Positions 51,794 through 60,734 of a DNA stretch of 64,000 bases are shown in pieces. The notes beneath the pieces were generated by a model. The model ran no database searches. It was not told the origin of the DNA and worked only from the letters and a program-made list of their open reading frames with translations. Position 1 is the stretch's first letter, and the number at the start of each line of letters is the position of its first letter. A program made the translations under genes and the position numbers. Origin of the DNA: Martelella sp. AD-3 (lineage in GTDB: Bacteria; Pseudomonadota; Alphaproteobacteria; Rhizobiales; Rhizobiaceae); the NCBI RefSeq assembly GCF_001578105.1, contig NZ_CP014276.1, positions 124,001 through 188,000 on the forward strand. Direction: 5' to 3'.

Positions 51794-52369
51794 TCAGCTC
51801 CGGCCAATCGTTGACATGATCAATGCTGCGAGATCGCCCACGGCATCCTTTTTGCTGATCCGCCTGCGGGCCATCGCGTCCGCCAGGGCGTCGGCCGCGC
51901 CGAGAATGGCGATCGCGCGACGCTGAAGGGCAGGTTCGGACAGGCAGGAAAACGGTTTCAGGACATTTGCATAATGGGCGATATGCTCATCCAGCATGTC
52001 CCGCTCATAGGTCTCCATTTCAGGATCGCCCTTCAGCGCCCCGCCAATCACGTGAAATTCGGGGCCGACCTCCTCATGGCAGTCCATATAGGCCTCAGCC
52101 AGCAGCCGTGCGACCTCGGCAAGCGCCGCCGGCGCGTTGTCCAACGCCTCCCGCGTTGCGCGCACCTGCTGATCGTTGATCTCCCGGTAAAGCGCGATCA
52201 ATAGCCCCGCGCGCGTGCCGAAGTGGTTGTAGGTGATCGGTTTGCTGACGCCCGCCCGTTCGGCAAGGCTCCCAAGCGAAAGCGCATCCGTGCCGCTTTC
52301 GCGTACCATTTCGCGCGCCGTCTCCAGCAATTGCGCGCGCCGCTCCGCTTTCGGCATTTTTTTTGACAT
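51794..52369 (-). CDS. TetR-family repressor divergent from an NAD-binding oxidoreductase
   Basis: This is a 191-residue TetR protein with HTH at about residues 25-50 (LSLGSLAERAGVSKPITYNHFGTRAGLL). The rest is the ligand-binding domain, with two cysteines (DCHEE, FSCLSE). Its start is 187 bases from the divergent 52556 gene, with an AT-rich palindrome between. It probably represses that gene and itself. Confidence 0.92.
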   Translation of the reverse strand: MSKKMPKAERRAQLLETAREMVRESGTDALSLGSLAERAGVSKPITYNHFGTRAGLLIALYREINDQQVRATREALDNAPAALAEVARLLAEAYMDCHEEVGPEFHVIGGALKGDPEMETYERDMLDEHIAHYANVLKPFSCLSEPALQRRAIAILGAADALADAMARRRISKKDAVGDLAALIMSTIGRS

Positions 52370-52416
52370 GTCACGCCCTTGAGGTTGAAAGCAGCACGAT
52401 TTCGCTTATATTACCT

Positions 52417-52431
52417 TTAGTAACTTACTAA
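52417..52431. promoter_or_regulatory. TetR operator palindrome
   Basis: TTAGTAA-C-TTACTAA is a perfect 7-bp inverted repeat with one centre base, in an AT-rich island between the divergent TetR (52369) and dehydrogenase (52556) genes. A second, weaker copy of the pattern (TTAC...GTAA) follows near 52440. This is a typical TetR binding site. Confidence 0.6.
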
Positions 52432-52555
52432 TAGTATATTACTGATTGTAACACACGATCCCGATAAAGGCCATCCCCGCCCGACGCGACCGAACGTCAG
52501 CGGCGCAGATGCCGGGGCACATCGAAACACCCTAGCACGACACATAGGAGATCCC

Positions 52556-53563
52556 ATGCTACCCGATCCCATTCTTCTCGTTGGCGGCGCCGGCTTCGTC
52601 GGCCGCCAGACCGCGCAGCATCTGCGCAAGCACTTCCCGGACGTCCCGTTGCTGATCGGCGGACGCAACCTTGCCCGGGCCGAAGAGGCAGCGGCCGAAA
52701 TCGGCAATGCCCGCGGCGTTGCCGTCGACCTCGCGACACCGGATCTCGGACTGGGCGATCAGCCGGTTTCCGCGCTGGCGCTGTTCTTCAAGGAGGACAG
52801 CCTTGGCAGCCTGCGCTTCGCGCAATCGCGAGGGATCCCCTATCTCAGCATTTCGTCCGGCATTCACGAGGTGGCGCCGGAAGTCGCGGCCTATATGCTG
52901 AATGCATCCGCCGCGCCGGTGGTGCTCGGCGCCGAATGGCTCGTGGGCGCGACGACGATCCCGGCCCTGGAAGCGGCAAGAGCCTTCGGCACGATCGACG
53001 ATGTGCGCGTCAGCGCCATTATCGACGAAAACGACATCGGCGGCCCGGCAACCTATGCCGATATGGAACGCCTGACCAGGATGATGCCTGCCGCCCTGTC
53101 GATCGAAAATGGCGCTCATGTCTGGCGCGCCGGGGAAGAGGTGCAGACTGAGGTGACGGCAATTGACGGCACGGCGATGCCCGGCGAGATGCTTTCGCCC
53201 AATGATGTCCTCATCCTCGCCGAAGCGACACGGGCCCCAAATGTCGCGTTCCGTCTGGGTATCGGCGAATCGTCCTCGCGGCGGCGCGGCGAGCCTCTCT
53301 CCACCGAGATCATTGTCGAACTCACCGGCACATCCCGCGATGGCGCGCCGCTGAAATCCATCCAGGCGGTGGTTCACCCCGGAGGCCAGATGCCGCTCAC
53401 CGGCATGGGCGTCGCCATGCTCCTCGAACGGCTGACCGGACTGTCCGGCGAACCGGTTTCCGCCGGGCTTTATTTCCCGTCGCAGCTTCTGAACGCGGAA
53501 GACTACATGACGCGTCTGAAGGCTACGGGCGGCGAGGTGCGCGATCTCGATCACAGTCGCTAG
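52556..53563 (+). CDS. NAD(P)-binding saccharopine dehydrogenase-like oxidoreductase
   Basis: This is a 335-residue protein. A Rossmann motif at the N-terminus (LLVGGAGFVGRQTAQHLRKHF) is followed by ADLAxPD-type strand ends, the layout of the saccharopine dehydrogenase/trans-acting enoyl-reductase-like family. The C-terminal half has a mixed domain with PLSTEIIVELTGTSRDG. Reductase or dehydrogenase function is likely, substrate unknown. It is controlled by the divergent TetR. Longer frames on the opposite strand here are shadows. Confidence 0.8.
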   Translation: MLPDPILLVGGAGFVGRQTAQHLRKHFPDVPLLIGGRNLARAEEAAAEIGNARGVAVDLATPDLGLGDQPVSALALFFKEDSLGSLRFAQSRGIPYLSISSGIHEVAPEVAAYMLNASAAPVVLGAEWLVGATTIPALEAARAFGTIDDVRVSAIIDENDIGGPATYADMERLTRMMPAALSIENGAHVWRAGEEVQTEVTAIDGTAMPGEMLSPNDVLILAEATRAPNVAFRLGIGESSSRRRGEPLSTEIIVELTGTSRDGAPLKSIQAVVHPGGQMPLTGMGVAMLLERLTGLSGEPVSAGLYFPSQLLNAEDYMTRLKATGGEVRDLDHSR

Positions 53564-53644
53564 TTTCCGGATCATGTCCCGTCATTGAAACCGTTCGGGA
53601 CGGGGGTGCCAAATGGCGCCCTCGCCCTGAAAGGCCGCGAAGGC

Positions 53645-54697
53645 TCACCTCTCGTTCTCCGGAACAGCTTCCTTTTCGCGCCGCAGGGAGCCCGGGGATT
53701 GACCGAACCAGCGCAGCGCCGCGTGGTTGAAGGCCGCCAGTTCGCCGTAGCCGAGCCGAAAGGCGATTTCCGAAAGGGAAATCCTGCGATCGCCGAGAAG
53801 CTGGCGCGCGGTTTCGGAGCGCACCGCATCGACTTCTTGCCTGAAGGATGTTCCCTCGTCTGAAAGCCGTCTCTGCATGGTGCGCACGGACATGCCCAGA
53901 CGAGCGGCCACACTGCTCTCCGATGCTATCGAACCGGCCATATGCTCACCGAGATGATGACGCACACGGCCTGCGACACTGTCCAGAGCCGGAACATCAT
54001 CCAGCCCTCTTTCGGCGGCGTCTTCCAGCGCCTTCCAGACGGGAAGCGAGGTGTCTTTGCGGATATCCTTGAGGCGCGCGCGATCGAAGGACACGGCGGC
54101 GGCGGGCTGTTCAAACAGGATGGATGAACCAAACACCTTATGGATCGGCTCAAGATCGGCAGGCGCGGCAAAATCGAAATGCGCCGAGACCGGCCGTACG
54201 GCCGCCCCGAAAACATGTTCGGGAATGAGCGCCACATTGGCCAGGGCCCAGATCGTTCCGAATTGCGCGGCGCGGCTGAACCTCGGCCCGACCCTCGCAT
54301 GGCTGTGCGTCATCGTCAGGCGATAGGGCGTGGTCGTGAGTTCAAAGGCAGAGCGCTGGTTCAAGAGGCGGTTGAACCGCGCCATCTGGTAGAAAACGGC
54401 CTGCGGCGTCTCACTCTGCAGGATCAGCTCCCCAAGGATGCCGAGCCGGGTGAGGTCCGTCTTGAGGGCAAGGACCGCGCCAACCTCGGGCCCGCCCCAA
54501 CGATCGGTCAGAAGCGTGCCGAGTTCAAGAACAGCCTCTTCACCCATGTGAGAACCGGCGGAATGTCCCTTCTTCAACACAGCCGAAGCCTTTCGAAATC
54601 CAGCGGCCTCCAGCTTCGATATAAGGTCATGCTGGCGGGCAAGGTCGATCAGCTGGTCGAACAGATCGATGGATGTCTTGGCCTCGAATGTGCGCAT
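53645..54697 (-). CDS. AraC-family regulator with N-terminal Arabinose-binding-like domain (OruR/ArgR type)
   Basis: This is a 350-residue regulator. Residues ~10-200 form the Arabinose_bd-like sensor domain (FRKASAVLKKGHSAGSHMG, VFYQMARFNRLLNQRSAF). The C-terminal AraC HTH pair reads SVAARLGMSVRTMQRRLSDEGTSFRQEVDAVRSETARQLL and ISLSEIAFRLGYGELAAFNHAALRWFGQSPGSLRR. I start at the ATG at 54697. It is divergent from the hydrolase at 54837, with a 21-bp tandem repeat between that fits AraC operator half-sites. Confidence 0.9.
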   Translation of the reverse strand: MRTFEAKTSIDLFDQLIDLARQHDLISKLEAAGFRKASAVLKKGHSAGSHMGEEAVLELGTLLTDRWGGPEVGAVLALKTDLTRLGILGELILQSETPQAVFYQMARFNRLLNQRSAFELTTTPYRLTMTHSHARVGPRFSRAAQFGTIWALANVALIPEHVFGAAVRPVSAHFDFAAPADLEPIHKVFGSSILFEQPAAAVSFDRARLKDIRKDTSLPVWKALEDAAERGLDDVPALDSVAGRVRHHLGEHMAGSIASESSVAARLGMSVRTMQRRLSDEGTSFRQEVDAVRSETARQLLGDRRISLSEIAFRLGYGELAAFNHAALRWFGQSPGSLRREKEAVPENER

Positions 54698-54739
54698 GGC
54701 GGCAGCCTTCAACGGGACGGGGTGCCAGACTATGCGCAG

Positions 54740-54781
54740 TGGCGGAAAATATCAAAGAATTGGCGGAAAATATCAAAAAAT
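54740..54781. repeat. Two tandem 21-bp repeats, probable AraC operator
   Basis: Copy 1 (54740-54760) and copy 2 (54761-54781) are identical except for one base (AAAGAAT versus AAAAAAT) and share TGGCGGAAAATATC. A 21-bp period equals two DNA turns, so both face the same side, as needed by an AraC-type dimer binding direct repeats. They sit 43 bases before the AraC start and 56 before the hydrolase start. Confidence 0.7.
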
Positions 54782-54836
54782 GCCGCCTGGTCTGCGCGAT
54801 ACCGGAGATCGTTCAAACCGATAAGGAGGCATGACA

Positions 54837-56009
54837 ATGTCAGATTTCAACAAAGCGTCTGCAGGACCCGTGGGCATTCGTCATCTTTTCGAAGACCAGA
54901 CCTATCACTTCCAGGCTTTGCGCGTGCTGAGCGACGCAGGCGCAGGCGCCGCCGATATCGCCGAAGTGCTGCAGGCGATATCGACCGTTCCCGCAGGCGA
55001 CGCCGATGCGTGGTATGACGCGTTTGCCCGGATTGCGCGCGTCAACGAGACGCTGGCAGACGATGGCAGCGACCGCTTGAGCCGCGGTCTTGCCCGCTTT
55101 CGCGCGCACACCTACTGGCGGACATCGGAGTTCTTTCTCCCCGGCGACGATGAGCGGCGCGCCATTGCCTGGAAAGGCCAGATCGAAAATTTCGATCAGG
55201 GGCTTGCCGACCATTCCATCGCCTATCAGCGCTATGAAACGCCCTATGAAAACGGTGCGCTCAAGAGCATCTTTTTCCCGGTCGAAGGCGGAGAGAAGCG
55301 GCCCTTGATCGTGATCGTCGGCGGCTTCGACGGCACGCTCGAAGAACTCTATTTCATGATGGGCAAGGCGGCCAATGAACGGGGATACAGCACGCTCCTT
55401 TATGAAGGTCCCGGACAGGCCGGTCCGGTGCGCGAACAGCAGATGTATTTCACCCATGAATGGGAAAAGCCGACCGGCGCGATCCTCGACGACATTCTGG
55501 CGAAACACCCGGAATTCAACCGGGTCATTCTGACGGGCATCAGCCTCGGTGGCTATCTTGCGCCGCGGGCAGCCGCGTTCGACGACCGGATCGACGGCGT
55601 GATTGCCTTCGATGTGATGTATGATTTCGGCGCCGTCGTCGAGAAATTCCGGCCGATGATCCATCATCCGGTCCATTCGAAACTGCCGGGCGTGGCCTGG
55701 GCACTGGATAACGGCCAATGGGTGTTCGGCAAGGAAAGCCCGGAGGCCTTCATCGACGCCACGCATGCCTTCACGCTTGCAGGTGTCGCGAACCGGATCA
55801 AGGGCGATGTCCTGATCCTGGCCGGTGCCATCGACCACTTCGTCCCCGTTTCCCAGGTCGATGATTTCGAAAAGAGCCTTACCAACGCCCGGTCTGTCGA
55901 GAGCGTCATTTTCAGCGAGGAATCCGGAGGCGGCGAACATTGCCAGGTCGGCGCCGCCGCCCTCTGGCAGGCCGCTGCCTTCGACTGGATCCTGCGGCAT
56001 TTCGGGTAA
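54837..56009 (+). CDS. Alpha/beta-hydrolase of the FrsA/2,6-dihydropseudooxynicotine-hydrolase-like group
   Basis: This is a 390-residue hydrolase with an extended helical N-terminus (~120 residues, LSRGLARFRAHTYWRTSEFFLP) before the core. The elbow is LIVIVGGFDGTLEELYFM, nucleophile GISLGGYLAPRAA, an acid in AGAIDHFVP and a late EHCQVG. The N-terminal cap plus central hydrolase matches the group that includes 2,6-dihydropseudooxynicotine hydrolase and FrsA. The ATG at 54837 is used because GGAGG is seven bases upstream; the ATG at 54831 is too close. Regulated by the divergent AraC. Confidence 0.85.
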   Translation: MSDFNKASAGPVGIRHLFEDQTYHFQALRVLSDAGAGAADIAEVLQAISTVPAGDADAWYDAFARIARVNETLADDGSDRLSRGLARFRAHTYWRTSEFFLPGDDERRAIAWKGQIENFDQGLADHSIAYQRYETPYENGALKSIFFPVEGGEKRPLIVIVGGFDGTLEELYFMMGKAANERGYSTLLYEGPGQAGPVREQQMYFTHEWEKPTGAILDDILAKHPEFNRVILTGISLGGYLAPRAAAFDDRIDGVIAFDVMYDFGAVVEKFRPMIHHPVHSKLPGVAWALDNGQWVFGKESPEAFIDATHAFTLAGVANRIKGDVLILAGAIDHFVPVSQVDDFEKSLTNARSVESVIFSEESGGGEHCQVGAAALWQAAAFDWILRHFG

Positions 56010-56043
56010 GGGCCTCAAGGCCCGGAGAGACGATACGTCTCGT

Positions 56044-56078
56044 GACAAGCCCGGACGCTTCGCTGCCCCGGGCTTGTC
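56044..56078. terminator. Strong bidirectional terminator between convergent genes
   Basis: GACAAGCCCGG pairs perfectly with CCGGGCTTGTC around a 13-base loop, between the stops at 56009 and 56087. It can serve both convergent transcripts. Confidence 0.7.
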
Positions 56079-56086
56079 TCATGTCG

Positions 56087-56590
56087 TCATCGCCGCGCAC
56101 TGTCTTTCACGAGCAGGACGGACAGGTGAAAACCCTGGCTGTGCATGTCGAAAAAGCCGTTGGTGAAGTCGAAGAAGTAGAACATGTCGGGCATCGCTTC
56201 CGAGGATGTCCAGAACAACGCGCCGTCGCCGAAGTCGGTGGCGGCGATATCGGGAAAGGCGACAGAGTCGATCTTTGGACCCTCGCAGGTGTCGAGGATA
56301 AGGGTTTCCAGTTCCTGCCCGGTCGGAACGCGCCAGCCGTCGCCTTGCCGCGCGGCGTACTCAATCGCCTCGTTCAGTCCAAGGTCGCGCGCCGCGCCGG
56401 AACAGGCCCCTGCGCCGGCGTCCCATTGCATGCCGATCGCGCATCTTTTCCAGGTCAGCCCGTGTTCCCGGCTCGTCGCCTCGTCGCCCTGCAAGACAAA
56501 GCCGTCGCCGTCCGGCGTGATGCAGCCTGCATCCGCAGTGACGGGAACAAGAAGGGATAGTAAGAGGGTCGACAGGACACTGGATCGCAT
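56087..56590 (-). CDS. DUF1566/Lcl_C-domain secreted protein
   Basis: This is a 167-residue protein with a signal peptide (SSVLSTLLLSLLVPVTADA-GC). The mature part shows the DUF1566 pattern: DGFVLQGDEATSREHGLTWKRC, then WRVPTGQELETLI and FWTSSEAMPDMFYFFDFTNGFF. DUF1566 is a C-type-lectin-like fold found in extracytoplasmic proteins. Four cysteines could form disulphides. Function unknown. Confidence 0.88.
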   Translation of the reverse strand: MRSSVLSTLLLSLLVPVTADAGCITPDGDGFVLQGDEATSREHGLTWKRCAIGMQWDAGAGACSGAARDLGLNEAIEYAARQGDGWRVPTGQELETLILDTCEGPKIDSVAFPDIAATDFGDGALFWTSSEAMPDMFYFFDFTNGFFDMHSQGFHLSVLLVKDSARR

Positions 56591-56744
56591 GCAGCATTTT
56601 CCTTGATTTGATTTCGAACGGCGCGATGAATGCTTGGATCAGGTCCGGTAAGTCCGGTTTATGGCAAAACGCGGCTCGGATGCCGCGATTGTGTAAAGAT
56701 CGTCCCTTTTCCGAGGATCGCCTGCCGCGTTTGGGCGGTCGCCA

Positions 56745-57146
56745 TCAGCGCAGCAGCGGCAGGCGGCCGCAGATCCGGTCCACGGCCTTGCGCGAGCCGG
56801 CGATCAGGAGCGCCTGCGGCCTGTGCGCGGCCAGGGGTTCGGCGGCGATACGGGCCGTGTAGTCGGCATAGTCGCGCGCCTCGAAAGCGGCGCGCATATA
56901 GGCGAGCCGTATCGGCAGGTCGGCCGCCTTGTCGAAGATCGCAGGCAGTTCTTCCGCCGGAGCACCGAGAACCGGCAAGGCGACGGTGGTGATTCCGGCA
57001 AGGGAAAACCCGTCACCGGTCGGCGTATCCGCGCCGACAAGGTCGGGCCGCAGCTTCCCGAGGCTCATGGCCATGACGGCCGGGAAATTCGCCTTGAGGC
57101 CGGTCGGCAGCGTTTCATCCAGAATGATCACGGGTTTGAGTGACAT
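56745..57146 (-). CDS. DUF2000-family protein
   Basis: This is a ~133-residue protein beginning MSLKPVIILDETLPTGLKANFPAVMAMSLGK. It matches DUF2000, an uncharacterised family, by its VIILDETLP start and its later TARIAAEPLAAHRPQALLIAG. The start at 57146 has GGAGACCGTC upstream. The AraC gene lies 66 bases upstream on the same strand and probably controls it; AraC-DUF2000 pairs look like a regulator and its target. Confidence 0.8.
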   Translation of the reverse strand: MSLKPVIILDETLPTGLKANFPAVMAMSLGKLRPDLVGADTPTGDGFSLAGITTVALPVLGAPAEELPAIFDKAADLPIRLAYMRAAFEARDYADYTARIAAEPLAAHRPQALLIAGSRKAVDRICGRLPLLR

Positions 57147-57212
57147 GACGGTCTCCTTTCGCGCCACGCCATGGCATGCAGAAAGGCGCCGGGTCTTGGA
57201 CGAAATTGACGT

Positions 57213-58019
57213 TCAGTGCCGGATGAGCGCGCCGGGCGTCACGCCGTAATGGCGGCGGAAATGGCGGATCAGATGCGCCTGATCGCAAAACCCGGCGGCA
57301 ATCGCGGCCTCGACCGCGGGCGCGCCGTCGAGCAGCAGGCGGCGGGCATGATCCAGGCGGACGCGCACCACATGGCCGTGCGGCGTCAGTCCGGTGGCGC
57401 GGACGGTGCTGCGGATGAGATAGGACGGGTTCAGGCCGACGGCGGCCGCCATATCGGACAGGCTCAACGGTTTTCCGGCGGCGACGCCCTCCGCGATCAA
57501 GCCAAGCAGCGTGCGGATTGCGGCGGGCTCGTTGCCCGCCCGGCGCAGTTCCGCGCGACCGTAATGCGCGAAGGCTTCGGCCAGCACCGCATGGACAGCC
57601 TCCTCCGCCGCCAGGCGATGATCGGCCATCCGGGCGCTGTTGAGGCATGAGGCCAGGCGGGCAAGCGCCTGCGACAGCCTGAACCCGCGGTCGCGCGGGG
57701 CGATCTCGGCAAAGCCGCGAAGGCTGCGCACGCCCAGAACCGCGCGCACCGCCGCCTCGGAAGCGTACAGCATGGTGTAACGCACCCGTTCCGAGGCCGC
57801 GTGGCCGGTATGCGGCTCTTCCGGGTTCATCAAGGAGAGCGAACCGGCAGGCAGCACCATGCTTTCGCCGCGACAGAGATAACCGCCGGCACCTTCGGCA
57901 ATCGCGCCGATCGCAAAGCCCTCATGCGCATGGCGGGTGAACCTCTGCGTGCTGAAGGCGGCCTCGAAAAAATCGATGCCGTGAAGCCATTCAAGATGAT
58001 GATAACGGTTGCGTTGCAT
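57213..58019 (-). CDS. AraC-family regulator of the DUF2000 gene
   Basis: This is a 268-residue AraC protein. The N-terminal cupin-like domain includes FTRHAHEGFAIGAIAEGAGGYL and LSLMNPEEPHTGHA. The C-terminal pair of HTHs reads LSDMAAAVGLNPSYLIRSTVRATGLTPHGHVVRVRLDHARRLL and AAGFCDQAHLIRHFRRHYGVTPG. The start is the ATG at 58019 (MQRNRYHHLEW). A broken copy of its first ~60 bases is found at 46262-46325. Confidence 0.9.
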   Translation of the reverse strand: MQRNRYHHLEWLHGIDFFEAAFSTQRFTRHAHEGFAIGAIAEGAGGYLCRGESMVLPAGSLSLMNPEEPHTGHAASERVRYTMLYASEAAVRAVLGVRSLRGFAEIAPRDRGFRLSQALARLASCLNSARMADHRLAAEEAVHAVLAEAFAHYGRAELRRAGNEPAAIRTLLGLIAEGVAAGKPLSLSDMAAAVGLNPSYLIRSTVRATGLTPHGHVVRVRLDHARRLLLDGAPAVEAAIAAGFCDQAHLIRHFRRHYGVTPGALIRH

Positions 58020-58178
58020 GGGCAATCTATAGCGCCGGAACGGCCGGCGCGGGAGGGGACCGTTTGAAAAAGAGGAGGGAATTCCGCGCGCGGCGACGGG
58101 CTAGCGGCCCGAACGCGCATTTTCCGGGTTTGCGGGCCTGATCACTGACGGCGCCATGGGTTCGATTGCCGGCGCTTT

Positions 58179-59066
58179 TCAGCTCTTGAAGGCATTGATC
58201 AACTCGCCAACCAGCGGATTCGGGAAACGGCGATGAAGGGTGATCGCAAAGAATTCCTCGCGCAGGTCCTCCAGCCTGCCCAGTTCGATGAGACGACCGG
58301 AGGCCAGTTCGTCCCTCACGACAATTGGCGGAATGACGGCAAGGCCGGCATTGGCGCGCGCCAGCAGGCGGATCATGGCCATGTCGTCGGCCTCGGCGGC
58401 AATCCTTGTGGCAATGCCGCGTTGTTCCACCATCGCATCGAAGGAGGCCCGAAGCGCCGATTCCGGCGTCGGCAGAATCAGGGGTTGCGAGGACAGGATT
58501 TCGGGAAGGGGCCGGCCCAGAAGCGCGCTTGCGCCCGGCGGCGCAATCACGCTGACCGTCTGCGCCGCCAGGGCGTGCGCCAGATAGGGGCTGGATGCAT
58601 CGCGCGCCGGCACGAGGTTGGTCAGCACGACATCGATCGACAGCGCTTCGAGCGCGCGCAACAGCTCCGGCTGGGCGCCCGAGCGCAGCACCACCTCGAC
58701 ATCGGAACGGCCGATCAGAGGCTCGATGAAGCCGATCTGGAAGTTTCGGGAAAGCGTTGCCAGCGCACCGACGCGCAAGGCCCGGCGCGCCCTACCCGTA
58801 TTCCTCAGCGTGGCTGTCAGATCTTCGGCCGCCCGGAAGATCGCTTCGGCATGGTCCAGCGCGATCCGTCCGGCCTCGGTGAGCACCAGCCCCCGGCCGC
58901 GCCGTTCGAAAAGATCATGGCCGAGAGCCGCCTCGAGTGTCCTGATCTGGGACGACAGGGCAGATTGCGACAGGTTCAGGGCGCGCGCGGCCCCCGTCAG
59001 GGTGCCATCCCGCGCGACCGCCCGGAACAGTCTCAGATGATGCAGGTTCAACGCCTTCACTTTCAT
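58179..59066 (-). CDS. LysR-family regulator next to dabB-dabA
   Basis: This is a 295-residue LysR-type regulator. The winged HTH is LHHLRLFRAVARDGTLTGAARALNLSQSALSSQIRTLEAALG, followed by the inducer domain (IGFIEPLIGRSDVEVVL). It is divergent from dabB with 91 bases between, which contain a TTAC-N11-GTAA palindrome. In several bacteria LysR or CbbR-like regulators adjoin DIC-uptake genes, so control by carbon status is likely. Confidence 0.9.
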   Translation of the reverse strand: MKVKALNLHHLRLFRAVARDGTLTGAARALNLSQSALSSQIRTLEAALGHDLFERRGRGLVLTEAGRIALDHAEAIFRAAEDLTATLRNTGRARRALRVGALATLSRNFQIGFIEPLIGRSDVEVVLRSGAQPELLRALEALSIDVVLTNLVPARDASSPYLAHALAAQTVSVIAPPGASALLGRPLPEILSSQPLILPTPESALRASFDAMVEQRGIATRIAAEADDMAMIRLLARANAGLAVIPPIVVRDELASGRLIELGRLEDLREEFFAITLHRRFPNPLVGELINAFKS

Positions 59067-59078
59067 AAAACAGAACGT

Positions 59079-59097
59079 TTACGAAGAATATATGTAA
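59079..59097. promoter_or_regulatory. LysR-box candidate for the dab operon
   Basis: TTAC, an 11-base spacer, then GTAA make the T-N11-A palindrome recognised by LysR-type regulators. It lies between the LysR start (59066) and dabB (59158), 60 bases from dabB. Confidence 0.6.
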
Positions 59098-59157
59098 TTT
59101 TTTCAATGAAAGCGAGGCGCTATATCGGCGGCATGTTCAATCGCCCCTGAGGTTTCG

Positions 59158-60723
59158 ATGTCGCTTCTTGTTCCCTTGCCCCTGCTGGCGCCAATCGTGT
59201 TGCTGGCTGTCGCCGCCGTCTCGATCGCCCGTCCCGGCCGCCGCCCGGGACGGTATCCCATGATCGCCGAGGCAAGCGCGCTCGCCGCTTTTGGTTTCGC
59301 CCTGGCCGGTCTGGCGCAGCTTCTTGTCTTCGGTCCATCCACGGCGCGCCTTTTTGAAGGCCCCTTCATGCTTGCCGTCCGGCTCGATCCCGTCAGCGTG
59401 ACGATGACGCTGCTGGTGGCCTTCATCGGCTGGGTGGTGATGCGTTATTCCCGCCGCTATCTCGACGGCGAAGCGCGGGAGGGGCGGTTTCACGGCCTGA
59501 TGCTGGCCGCTCTGGCCGCGGTTCAGATCGTTGTCCAGTCCGCAAGCCTGACGCTGCTTTTCCTCGGTTTCGTCGCCATCGGCATCTGCCTGAAAAAGCT
59601 GCTGCTGTTCTATCCGGAGCGTCCTGCCGCCAGGCGGGCCGCAGCGAAATTCGCGCTCGTCTGGCATGCCGGCGATGTGGCGCTTTTCTGCGCCGCCGCC
59701 CTGTTTTTTGCCGGCACGGGGACGGTCGAACTCGGCGCGTTGTTTCAGTCCGTCGGACCGCATTTGTCCTTCGCCGGGCATCTGGCCGTCGGCTGCCTCG
59801 TGCTGGCGGCGGCGCTTAAGGCTGCAACCTTCCCGCTGCACGGCTGGCTGACCGAGGTCATGGAGGCGCCGACGCCGGTTTCCGCCCTGCTTCACGCCGG
59901 CATCATCAATGCCGGTGGTTTCCTTCTGATCCGGACGGCCGATCTCGTGCAGGCGAGCCCCGGCGCGATGGGCGTCGTCGTTGCCCTCGGCGGACTGACC
60001 GCGCTTTTCGGCGCGGTGGTGATGCTGACGCAAAGCGCGGTCAAGACGGCGCTCGCCTGGTCGACGATCTCGCAGATGGGCTTCATGCTGCTGCAATGCG
60101 GCCTCGGCCTCTGGCCGCTCGCGCTTCTGCATATTGTCGCCCACTCGCTCTACAAGGCGCATGCCTTCCTGTCGTCCGGCGGCGCCGTTGCGGCGGTCGC
60201 AAACCTGCACCGCCCCGGACCCATCGCCATTCCGAGCGTTGCCAACGTCCTGCGCTCCTTCGCCATCGCGCTGGCCCTCTACGGCCTTGTGTCCGTCGTC
60301 TTCTCGCTGGCGGCGGGCCCGAAAACGCCGCAGGCGCTCGCCATCGGCGCGATGCTGATTTTCGGCGTCGCCTATCTGGTGGCCCAGGGGCTGGCCGACG
60401 CCGCGCCCGCGGAGCTGACATGGCGCACATCGCTTTCGGCGCTCTTCGTCGCGCTGGCCTATTTCACCTTCCAGCAGGCCGCAAAGCTGATGTGGGGCGC
60501 AAGCCTGCCGCATGCGCCGGTCGCGGGCCCGCTTGAATGGGCGTTGATCACGCTGGCGGTCGTGTCCTTCGGCCTTGTCGCCTTTGCCCAGGCGGTGTTC
60601 CCGCTCTGGGCGCACCACCCGTCCATGGCAGGGCTCAGGGTCCATATCGCGAACGGCCTTTATCTGAACGCGCTGCTCGACCGTTTCGTCGGCGGCTATC
60701 GGCTTGCAAAATCCGGACAGTGA
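59158..60723 (+). CDS. dabB: DabB, NuoL-like membrane subunit of the dissolved-inorganic-carbon transporter
   Basis: This 521-residue protein has ~13 membrane helices and the NuoL/MrpA proton-channel family core: FVAIGICLKKLLLFY, ATFPLHGWLTEVMEAPTPVSALLHAG, TISQMGFMLLQCGLG, IVAHSLYKAHAFLSSGGA. In DAB systems DabB pairs with the peripheral zinc protein DabA, using the proton gradient to drive CO2 hydration and bicarbonate accumulation. Length and the immediately following dabA gene fit DabB rather than a complex I subunit. The gene gap to dabA is 11 bases. Confidence 0.93.
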   Translation: MSLLVPLPLLAPIVLLAVAAVSIARPGRRPGRYPMIAEASALAAFGFALAGLAQLLVFGPSTARLFEGPFMLAVRLDPVSVTMTLLVAFIGWVVMRYSRRYLDGEAREGRFHGLMLAALAAVQIVVQSASLTLLFLGFVAIGICLKKLLLFYPERPAARRAAAKFALVWHAGDVALFCAAALFFAGTGTVELGALFQSVGPHLSFAGHLAVGCLVLAAALKAATFPLHGWLTEVMEAPTPVSALLHAGIINAGGFLLIRTADLVQASPGAMGVVVALGGLTALFGAVVMLTQSAVKTALAWSTISQMGFMLLQCGLGLWPLALLHIVAHSLYKAHAFLSSGGAVAAVANLHRPGPIAIPSVANVLRSFAIALALYGLVSVVFSLAAGPKTPQALAIGAMLIFGVAYLVAQGLADAAPAELTWRTSLSALFVALAYFTFQQAAKLMWGASLPHAPVAGPLEWALITLAVVSFGLVAFAQAVFPLWAHHPSMAGLRVHIANGLYLNALLDRFVGGYRLAKSGQ

Positions 60724-60734
60724 GAGGAATTCCA

